Below, piece after piece: positions 22,701 through 34,700 of a DNA stretch of 64,000 nt. The notes beneath the pieces are model-generated. The model was not told the origin of the DNA. It did not search any database and saw nothing but the letters and a program-made list of their open reading frames with translations. How positions within the stretch are numbered: position 1 is the first letter of the stretch; the number at the start of each line of letters is the position of its first letter. The translations under genes and the position numbers were made by a program. The DNA comes from Hippasteria phrygiana (lineage: Eukaryota > Echinodermata > Asteroidea > Valvatida > Goniasteridae), in assembly GCA_037893225.1 (NCBI GenBank), contig JAZGUH010000196.1, forward strand, positions 248,001 through 312,000. Direction: 5' to 3'.

Positions 22701-25700
22701 ACATGCCTGTTATTGTTCAGAAATTCTGGTAATGAAACGGGGGTGAATAACAAAGTGAGCCACTAAGCACACTGGAGGCGATTTTCAAACCGTGCATTCG
22801 ACTGACAAGTTATCCTTTCCAACTCGTTGACCATGGTTGATCTAAGGTTATTACTCGTTATGCGAGGATAGTTGTATTGAAAAGCATATGGAAGCCTAAT
22901 ATATATAAGCAATAACCACCTGCAGACCACGTCAAACTATGTATAAGTTTGCACGTATCAGTACAAAATGTGACCCGCTTCAGAAAAAGGTGATATAAGT
23001 CGCGCTATGCATTTACGTGTAATGGCCCTTTCAACGTTTGAGAGGGTGAAATTTTTCGTCAAAAGTCATTTTTTGTTTTTTGTCTTTAATGAAAACTTAA
23101 ATATCTAAAGTTTCAGGTTTGGTGCACAACAATATGGATGTCAGTGAATAAAGTGAAAACATTATTTTTTAGCGTGTTTTGTTCCATTGCATTGTATTCG
23201 AACTAGCTATTTCAAAGCCTGTTTTCTCTGTTGTGCAATTTGAACTCCATAGAACTAATTAATATGTAAAAACCCGATATCTCCAGAACGGAAAGGGCTT
23301 TGGAGCTCTATCATGTACCAAATGAAAGCTGACATTGCGGTCTTTCCAAATATACATAAAACTCATTTTTCATATTTTGCGACATAATATACCTTTTTCC
23401 AAAGTGGGTCACATATGATAAATATTGCTTAGATGGACGCATCGACCTTGTTACATGCAAAGCGCAAACAATGGTCCCTCCATGGGAGAGAGAGAGAGAA
23501 GATGAAAAAGAAATGTTGAGGTTTAGAAGTTGGAGGGAAACCGAAGATTAATTGAAAAAATAAATAAAAGGGGATCAGGCTGGGACCAAAAACACAATCG
23601 ACACGTCGGCCCCAGGCATGATTCGTACCGGGGAAAGGGCAAGGAATGTATCACAACACAAACCCCGTTAAATTCAGCTTCTTATTTTTGGCGTAGGACT
23701 CAGTTTGGCATCCAAACAAATTATGATATTGTGGGTTGAAAAACAATAATAAATTGCATTGACAATTCCTATTGGTTTCCACAGTGCAAATGTTTAAATT
23801 GGGTGGCAAGTATTGCTGCACGCAGACTTACTGAACATATAAAATCGATCAAAAAAAGGGATGTAGGCCAGAGACATTTGAATTAGAAATTCACTGCCTT
23901 AGAGCATAACAAGAACAGAACATATGGCTTTTCTGCATTATTTTTTTTTATGACGTCACTTTGAATTCTGCATACTAGTGACAATATTTACCTACCAACC
24001 AAGTTCCTGACGATCAGACCTACCCTTTTATGTGTTCTACAAAACCATGCTTTTGATAACGTCATCATGACGTCACACATTTTTCACATTTATACATGTA
24101 TGTAAGTATCTATGACCTAACAAAGCTATTAAAACATGAATTTTGAAATTAGCATGTTCTGTTGATGAGATATGGCTTAAAGGTTCAAAAACTTAAAAAT
24201 CACTATAAAATCGTATGACAACGTCATGACGTCACGTCAATTTTCATATATATCCCATGCTGGCCTATAAACTTACCAAGATTGACCCAATTGGATGTAC
24301 AGTTCTCTAGATATAGGATCTGAAAATATGCACCTTTAAGATGTCACGTGACCCATGATGACATCATGACTGCACTTGTCAAAACAAACATTTGCGATGT
24401 GGTCTTGGCCAGTGTCAAGATTGGAGTCAATCTGATCACTGACAGTGTAAGATTTTGAGAGTACATTAAAATTTGAAAAATGAAAACAATCCTAGAAAAT
24501 CAGCTGATGACGTCATAATGACGTCATTTTGGATTTTACATGCTAGTGACAATATCTACCTACAAACCAATTGTTATCATGATCGGACCTACCCTCATAT
24601 GTGTGTTAAAAAAGCAGGTTTTTTTTATGATGTCATCCTGACGTCACACAATTTTCACATTTATATGTAAGTACATATGACCCAACAAACCTATTAAAAA
24701 AAAATTGTGTAGCATGTTCCGTTGATGAGATATGGCATAAAATGGCTCAAAGGTTCAAAAACCTAAAAAATTACTGTAAAATCTTATACCTGCTGTTGTC
24801 ATCATGATATCACACCCATTTTCATCTAAAACTCAATCGGACCTACGGTTCTCTAGATATGGGTCCTTCAAAAACGCACCTTTAAGATGGCGTCAAGTGA
24901 CCCCTGATGACGTCATCATGACGTCTATGATTAATTATGAGGTCTTAATCTATGTTAACTTTCATGGGAATACGACTTTTCTGTTAAAATTGCATCTGGG
25001 AAGGAAACATGTACAAAGTCTATGGGATCGGGTACCAAAAAGAAAAAAAGAAAAAAATCTTGACAAAAACGAGACCTTTTCCGCAACTTGCGGAAAAGCT
25101 AACTAACAAGCATTAAATAAGCCAAAAGGGAAATTGAGTCGGTAATCAATTTCGAGACTATTCAAAGAAATTTAAGGACAACAGGATTTGAACCTAATTA
25201 AGTTATCCAGTCAGTTTCCGTAAAGGCTTATTTGATATGATAGATAGTTGTAGAGATCCTCAGTGTGGGGACACCGTCGCTTCGCAGGTCGCATCACGTA
25301 TGGGTGTGATCTCTGGCTACAAGGCATTATGGGTATAGACGAATCTGACTTTCTCTGTTATTGGCCTGTACTAGTCCGACACGGCCGGCCATTGCTTGGT
25401 GGCTCTAACATACCACCTTTTGTCAACATCAACATCAACATCAGGTGATTGAATATAATCACTGTTTGCAGTCAACTGAGCTAGCATAGCTTACTGAACA
25501 GGAGGATGGCTCCCCTATCATGGGTGCATTCATCCTGCCCATAGAAGCTTGGTCAGATTTGTCTACATGCTTCCGACTAGTTCCCCCTGAACAAAACTGC
25601 GGGACTGCTTACATAGGGCAAGATAGCTCAGTACAGCACTTGTATGATATTCTGGAGGCCGCAGGTTCAAATCCTACTCGTATCTCTCGTCAATTTTTCA

Positions 25701-28700
25701 CACATTCATAAAACCCTAGTGATCCTAAAATGCTACAATGACTAACCAAATGTATGACATCAACGATGGAAATACCTAATAGTCAAACCAAAACGTGTAA
25801 TAAACACCTCCCCCCAAAAAAAAAAAAAAAAAAAAAAAACCCGGCCTTACACAAGTCTGAGAAGTTGTAGCTGAAGGTATTCTCAGGCAGGACATACAGG
25901 TCTTCATCGGTCAGCCTCGAGAGGCGAAGATGGAAACCCTGGGCAAGAACTGTGCTGCCGAGGCCTTGCTCCGACCATGTCAACCCGATTTCTGTGCTGT
26001 TCAGTTCAACTGCTGCCTCCAGGGAGAACATAAACGGAACTGCATATTAAGAGGAACAGGGAACAGCGAATTTATAACCACAATTCCACAGAGTCATTTT
26101 GGGTTCAACTGATTATTAAAAAAAGAAAAGAAGCCAAGTAGGACAGGGCAGGGGATGACTCACAATCTGTCGGGAGTATGACTTATCATTATTAATTCAA
26201 GAGACTAATGTAAGGTTGAGAATCCTTGCCATTACAAGCTTAGAGGGATTCTTAGAAGGGAGATTTCTCAAAACCTTATGACTAGGTTGGTGAGATCAGA
26301 GTTATTTTTAATGTTTATCCAGGGTTGCCCACTCACAAGATTGTGGTTTTGCATAAGGCCAGGATATGATAAAGGAAAAAAAAAAAAATGGATACCAATC
26401 TAACATTTTATACAACGGAAAACAATTGGGGGAGAATAAAACATTACTAAACAAAAGCAAATAAATAAACGCAATCAATTTAAAAGAAAGCAAACAAATT
26501 TAAATACGGTTAATTAACCCCTTGCCCCCGGTTGACGTCTATATGTGCCACTTTCTGCATTTTCAATCCATTATTGGCTATTGTGTACGTTATGCTTGGC
26601 TGCACAAGCCTCTTGTTTCCGTTTCGCTTGGATGCATAACCCGGCCTGGCGCCCCCCCCCCCCCCCGCATGCCCGGGTTCAAGGGGTTAAACATGAGCCA
26701 CTGTTTACCAAATGGTAAATTGTAAATACTTTCTAAAAATTACCAAAAAGATTACAAGGACGGACCAACATTTTAATGCTGCAAACTGCCTGTCCACTGG
26801 ATTGCAATAGGCTTAGCTCAAATGCAATAAACTTCTTAGGACTACCAAGAGAAAATCCACAAACCAAATTTGAACTGCATTCGTTAGCCCTACCAGTCCT
26901 GAATCTTCCAACTTCAATATGATTTTTTACAAATGTTGATAGCATCTCATTTCTTTGTACTTGTTATTTTTAAAGGGCTACTGTATATCTCTAAACGCAC
27001 TTCCGTCAAATTGGAAAATACACAAAATGCCACGGGGGTCAAACCTCCACCAAATTAAAGCTTAGGATGTGACAAATTCAACTATGTATATAACTCATTT
27101 TTTCATATTTGGCGACATAATACCCGACACAATAACCGTTGCCATAAGCATTTTATCTGGTTCCTTCGTGTTATTCTTGTAGTTTGTATACATTCACATA
27201 TTGTCACCTGGCACAACAAAAAGGGTGGAAAGTAGCACAAGTTGAAACTGGTGATTGTGGTATTTCCTGAAATTATCGTGTGTTGCTGTCGATCATTTGC
27301 AGCACAAGGCTATAACCTTTTAAAGCTGTTAAGAGCATTGCTCCCTGGATTTGAGAAAATAACACCCCAATAAGCCAGTTTGGTATCTCAAAGGTCAAAG
27401 GTTATTCGGGAAAAAAATTGCTGACGTAGCGTCACGCCATGTTACGCGAACGCCCATTCTGATTGAATTTAACACGTGCGCGTTGTGCGACCACCCTTTG
27501 CGTTCACACGCGTCATTCGGGATAAAATGTCATTGTGCATTATGCGCAGTTGAAATACCGAACTGGCTTTTCAGTGAATAGTGTTAACTGAACTCTCAGA
27601 GCAAGAAACAAATCAACACAAAATAATATTTCACGACTGAGTTCAGTCACATAACATTGGTTGGAGAGTTCCTGCTTGCGGGTAAACTTTACCCTTTATA
27701 ACCTACCCTCCCCACTAGCCTTCTCTACCCCACCCCCTCACCCCCTAATATTACCCCCTCCCCTACCTACTTCACTATATCATTATCCTTCCAACCTACC
27801 TCTGTCAACCTACCTCCTCGATCTTTCACCCCATTGTTTATATATGTTCTACCTTTAACCCTAACCCTCCTGAATCCTCCAATTTCAATATGATTTTGCA
27901 CACACCCTAGGGAGTTAGGGTTATTAATGTTGTCTTTTATGTATTATTGTCTATATACATTATAAATTATAGTAGTTTCTACTTATGATTACTTTTGTAT
28001 GTTTAATGTAATTTTTTACTTTTTAAAGATTTTAACTGCTTACACAATTCCGCCTATGGTGGCCAGGAGGCTGTTTGTAATAAACCATTTATCTATCTAT
28101 CTATCTATCTAAACTTGAATGCATATGTGTATTACCTGTGCAGTTTCCACTTTCGGCAGTTCTGATGGACTGTAGCTCGGACTCGGGTCCAAAGCCCATT
28201 TGGGTGGCTGCGGCCATACGGACGTCGTAGGCAGTGGACATCTTCAAACCATGTATGCTGTAGGTGCTCCGGGATCCGCTCACCTGTGTGGTAATCACAA
28301 GGAGAAGTGTCGGTCAGCAACTCGAGCCTCGTACAGCAGTATTGTAGCAAAGTTTGATGCCAAAATAGTGAAAAAGTAGGAGTTCAAAACTTTTTAAAAA
28401 CCAGCTGATATCTGGACTTGACTAGAGCCCTAGGCTTTAAGAAGCAAACTGGAGCAAATGTACACAGACAAAATTAACTTTTCAAAGTGAGCAAAGAAAA
28501 CTGGCAGGAGCGGGATTCAAACCTGAATACCATCCCAGCGATCTACCAACTGAGCTATCTTGCCCTATGTTGGCGGTCTCCCAAATTGTCAGTATCTTTG
28601 TTCGGTGAGCACTAGTCAGAAGTCATCCCATAATGCCATATAGCCAGAGATCACGCCCAATTTTACGATACAACCTGGGAAGCGACATTGTGGATACGAC

Positions 28701-31700
28701 TTTTTAACTTACAATTCGTCTAACAAACTACAAGGGAAACTGACTAGGTAAATTTGAATCAATTATCAAAGTGAACAGAAACCTGGCAGGAGCGGCAGAT
28801 AGCTCAGTTGGTAGAGCACCGGGTACGACATTCCGGAGGTCAAATCCGCTCCTGTCAGTTTTCTTTGTTTACTTTGAAAATGTATTCAAATTGACCTGGT
28901 CAGTTTCCCTTGTGGTTTGTTAGACGAACAAAAAAATTAAAATAACTTTCCAAGCAAAGGAAAAAAATCATGGTCACAGGACTTTCCGGGTTCGTAGGAA
29001 ACCCCGTCCGTTTCTTTCTTCGTACCTCTCTGCAGGTGTACTGTTGAGGGAGGCCAGTCTCCTGATAGCAAATGCGATATGTGGTGATGAATCCCTTGCT
29101 CAGAATCAAGTTGGTGATACGCTCCCACTGGACGACGATGGTGTGCGCTTGGTTGCTCAAGAGAGAAAACTTGGGCGCGACCAATGGGACTGCGGTTCAG
29201 CACGGCAAAGAGAAACAGAAATTAGACTTGCCACAACGCAGTGGCTTGAAGGTTCAAAAATCGAACAACAATGCGTTTTTTTTTATTGTAATTCTGTTTG
29301 AAGTGCAATACATACACATAAACGGCACAAGAAAACGGATCAATTTTAACGCACTCGTACCAGCAGCATGTTCCCAAAATAGTGGCGTATGAGACAAACG
29401 GATACTCTCAGTAAATAAAGGTGAAGACCAAGATCAATTCACATTACATATGAATTTGGAAAAAGGAACATACTTCAGTTATTAAATTTTCATGGCTGGG
29501 CTTGTCATGAACTACACGTACCTTCTTCAGCAGTGCAACCCTGCACTTTTTCTGAAATCCCACTGGCTACCGTGGTGTATGCTCGCATGTAGAACGTGTA
29601 GTTCGTGTACGGAAGTAGGTAGTCCACTATGTGCACATTACTGTGTTCTTCAGCTATCACCTCTTGAAATTCAACACCATCTACGAGGAAAAAAAACATT
29701 CAACAAAAATCCAGCAGAAAGTATAGAACTATTTATGTTATACATGGTTTGCACACACGGGGAAGGAAAACGAGCGACAAATATAAGGGAGAGTGGACAT
29801 AAACCTGCTTACACATTAAAATTGCTCGTGAAGTTGATTTTTGACATAATATAATTAACAATTCAAAACTAACGAACATTCCTGCACTCAATGAAATATA
29901 TATGGGCAATTCCACGGAAAAAGGGACAAAGTGAGAAAGTGGAAAATTACTTGTAATTTTTAACTGCAAGTGCTACAATGAAAAATATGAAAAAATTTGA
30001 TATCAAATGAAAGAGGCCAACATGCTCTTTCATTTTAATGACCTTACTTGTGTTAATCATTATTTTTTTTTTAAAACCTCATTTTGGGGTAAAATTTTGT
30101 TGTTTTTGTTGGTAAAAATGCCTAAATGTAGATGATATTTGTGCACCCTTATTAGGGTTTATTTTTATGTTTTGGGGGTTTAGCTACTAAATAAAGGATA
30201 CCTAAATAATGTATGTTTAGTGTTGAGGATTTTTGAATTTTCTAATTTTGTATTTTAATATCACCTTATATCGTCTCAACAACCATAATTTTTTAAAGAC
30301 AATTTTCAAGGATTTAAAAAAACTTTCTGTAATTCTGACTGACTGTCGATCCACTGGCGATCTTGTGTCCCTTATTGCTGATCATTTCAATAGGGCTTTG
30401 GATCTCAAGGGTGAAGTTCGTATAGTATTTTTTTTACATACCTAAGGCTTTTGACAAGGTCTGGCCATAAGGGCCTTCTGCACAAGTTTATAAAATGGTA
30501 TGACTGGTAGAAGGTTACCTATAATCTTTGCTTCTTGTCCAACCACTTCTACTCTTTTTGTTTTTCTAAAAAATGATTTGTCTGATATTTTTTCTCAACA
30601 TGTCACATTCACAGATGACCCCCATACCCTAGTCCTACTGTGTTTTTTCTAACACTTCTTCTGATAAAGTGATTTAGCTTCATCCCTGGAAACTATCACA
30701 TCGTAGTTCTGTAACTCCATTTCCTTTTTCTACAGAGACAATCGAGGAACACGCTCCAATAGTCTTTCTCTCCTTGTTCTATAGCTAACCATCCCATTGT
30801 GCGCATTACACGCTATTCTGTTTACACCCACACAGTCACTGTCCATACGGCAAATACTATGAGGTATTAATCCAGTTTCTTCCCAAGCCCTGCCTCAGTT
30901 TCATATTTCTTACCGGCATCGAGTTTCGCTGCTGCTTATAAACTCTCCCAGTTCAAACACAACATCAACATTATCTCTCTGCTCTATAAATTCCCGTCTT
31001 TCTTAGGTCCCTTTGAATAGCTCTCAACTCAAGTTGCCCTTTTAGAGGCCTTGCGTTGGCTGACCTTTTGTACAGATATTTTTCAGCAGTACCTGGTTCT
31101 TTGTAGTAATGCAGAGAAAACAAGGATATGCTCTCTGCTGCTTGCCATCTAATTAGGATTCTTCTGCTGTCCACGGTCAAAGCTGACAGGTTGAACGGTG
31201 GATCAGGCCGATTACCTAAAAACACCATCAAGAAAGTTCAGTAGAGCGTATTTATCAGGTGGCATCGGTAGATTCCAAGCCTCAATTCTCTTTTTTTCTT
31301 TTTTCTTTCTTATTTAAATTACCCAATACGTGGCTAAAAGCCACTCTAGGTAAAGAGGTGGTAGGGTTGGCGACATTTTGAATTTGAACAACCCTACCAC
31401 CCTTATGGTTTTCCTGGTACCAGATCTAAATAGAGGATAATTCTTCAACAGATTACAGAGAAATCATCCCAATTTTCAGACCTATTAGACACAGGCGGGG
31501 TAACTTCCATCGTCGGTGAGAGATATGGGATATTGACTACTCTGTCAATTGTTTGCAACAATTGCTCGTTGAACCTTTTTCACCTTTTTCACCATACCTG
31601 GAGGCCAATTTCATATAGCTGCCAAGTTCAAAAATTTGCTAAGCATGAAAATGCTTCCTGGATAAAAACTGGATTACCAACCAGATTATGTGTGGTATAT

Positions 31701-34700
31701 TGCTTTTGACTGGTATTCAGCTGTTTGCTTAGCATGAAAATCATTAATTTAAAAAAAAAGGGTTAGCGAATGAGCCTCAAGACCAAATATGATTTAAGGA
31801 TCTGCATGGTGGTCCGTACAACTAGAGAGGCAGTTTTTTGTAGATTACACAAGGTGAAATAGCTCACAAAGCGAAGTATGGCTGCTAGATGAACCAGACG
31901 TATTAACTAAATGTTTCAGTCAGTAAGCTCGGACTTGAGAGACCGTGACATACAATGCCAAAAATAAATAAAAAATTGAAACAAAGACAGCCCTGAATGT
32001 TTGGGAAATGGAAGGTGCAGTCTTAGTTACAAGTTGACTATACTTAAAGTTACGCAAGCATGTGCAAGAGTTAATAACATACATAGGCATATTGTGCCCA
32101 TCATAGCGGTACAAATGCAAAAACTAAGGTCAAGTCTGCATATGAACCTTCACATTGTGTGTATGAATTGCTTTCCATGCAGCAATCGTGGCCAGAGGGT
32201 GGCTCTCATTACTGGCCGAGAAAGCGCCCTCAACAACTGGCCTGTTGCTTATTAGCTCGTAGCCACGCCCCTTAAACAACACTATGGAATTGCGCGCGGT
32301 AAGATTCACAAGCTACATTCAAATGATTTACATGTACCAAGTCCATGATAGGTCAATTAACGCATGTTGTGGACCTACAACCCCCCTCCCCCTCCCCCCT
32401 CAGCCATCCTTCCCAAATGAGCTTAATATTAAAATCAAACTGAGTGAGGCAACAAAAAAAAAGGAAAGATTACCTGGAAGCAGAACGGTGAGAAGGGCAC
32501 TAGACTGGTTAGTCCCAAGGGCGTTGGATGCCACACACTGATAGATGCCCTCGTGTTCCTGCTCAACATTCCAGATGACCAATGTGTCACTGTCCGACTC
32601 TTGGGCCAGGACACGGGACACGAAGGGCTCCCCATTCAGGTACCAGGTGATTTGGGGCCGGGGATTACCCTCCGCCCTGCAAGGCAGTCGCACTGTGGTG
32701 AAGTATGGGACGCTTTCGCTCTGGGGGCGATCAACAAACTGGGGGGCATCTGTAAATATATACAACCAGGCGAAAAGATCCAATCTATTCTGCCATCAAC
32801 GTGCCAACTTACCTTCTTCTAAGATAAACTTTGCAAACAAAAATAATAAAATATTGCAAAGTGCAGCCGTTGTATGGTATTAAAAATAATTTAACGGGCC
32901 CATGCAAAAGGATTTGTTGACATAAAAACACATAGGACAGTGTTATTTGCATGTTACTGTAAATCTGCAGATACTTTGTACATATAGCAATTCTAAGAAG
33001 TAACCAAAACATATTATGTTAATATGTTAACAAATGGTTAACAAATGTTTCTTGCTCAAACTTGCTCTACAGTAGACAAGCTTTGAAAACGTATCAGTGC
33101 ATCAGTAAACCAAAATTTTCAAATAATAATTTGGGAGGCTAATCATCCTTACTCGCAGCTGGGATGCTGAATTGCGAAGGACGCGGCTACAACGTGGTCG
33201 AGTCGCTGGCACGTAAAGGAGTCGCTGGCACGTAAAGGCGCCTCTGGCAGCCGGCCTAGTTCGACCCACATATGACCACAGAGCACAGCCAGAGATCGAA
33301 AGTGTTTGATTTTTCCGGAGGGAGGAAAGCCGGAGGACCCGGAGAAAAACCCTCGTGGCACAGGAGAGAACCAACGCACAACTCTACTCACATATGGTCC
33401 AAGCCGGGAATCGAACCCGGGCCACATTGGTGAGAGGCGAGCACTTTACGCACAAGCCACCCATGCCACCAAAATAAGATTTTTGTTCCCACTTTTCTTT
33501 TCTTGGACAAAAATTTAATAAAACATGTGAGAGAAAAGAAAAATCAATCCAAGAAATGTAAAATATTATTATTTTCTTTTCCTCTTCAAGGTCTTTTATA
33601 CATAAATCGTCAATTACAGAGAAACAAAGAAGGCCATGATATGATAACATTATTCTACTTACAGAACGTTGTGATTACAACTAGCCCGCTGGCACTGGAT
33701 ACTTTGCCCGTTCTGGTATCAGTGGCTTGGCAGACGTACAGCCCACGATCCTCAGGAGTCAGGTCAGTCAATATCAGGTTCTTGCTACCGATGAAGCTGG
33801 CCCTACTGGCTGGAAGCTGCTCTGCTCCTATTGGCCAAAGACATCCGTCCGTTACATTTCTTGTGAATAGGGCTGTGCATCTGAACCGGGTACCCGAGTA
33901 CCCGACCGCTTATGTCAGGAACTGGTTCCAGATTATGGAATGGAGTGAATGGAGTACCCATAACCAAATAAACATATTACCTTGTAATTTCTCAGAAAAA
34001 GAAAGTTTTTGAATGCTACTTGTGGGGAATTTTCAAAATGAAAACCAGGGTACATGGAAAAACAAAACAGATTAACGTTTAGGACGCTTGCGAAAATGCA
34101 GTTCACAACATAAAACAGTTGAGCTCATATAGTACACACATGCATCTTGCTGCACCGATGTGGTAGTATTAACATGAGGACCTTTACAAACAATATGAAC
34201 AGCAATTTTCAAGATTTAATTTTTGGGATTAGCTTTCTTAAACAGGTGTCCGGGAACCTGTTTCCCGCACTAAATGTACACTCCTACTTGTGAGGTTTCG
34301 ATTCAAAGTATAGCCCCGACTGTAACTCTCAAAGAACTGGGTTTTTTCGGGCCACTCACAGCCAGATGAGTGTGGGGACAAATCTCGGCCAAACTGAAAC
34401 TGATTTTTATGAATTTATGTATGCAAATGTATGCAAACATTTTATTCCAAGTAACCCTAACAGTCCTGAATCCTCCCATTTCAATACACCACCTAGGAAG
34501 TTTGAGTTAATCAAAGGGTTTTGTAGATCCATTATACACACCGCACCATGGTCTGTGGATGCATGCTTTCGGTGTACAAGGTCATTGAATCGATTGTGAT
34601 AGTTTTTACCTACTGTTGGAAAAAGCTGCATTGCACGAGAACGTTAAAAATATTTTCTGCTTAAGGTGGCTATGAAATTAAGCCGTGAACAAGAAATTCT

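Noticed and set aside
31972..31980. Polyadenylation or promoter signals for the receptor
   Set aside because: AATAAA-like and TATA-like strings are common in this AT-rich sequence, and none is positioned to be decisive.
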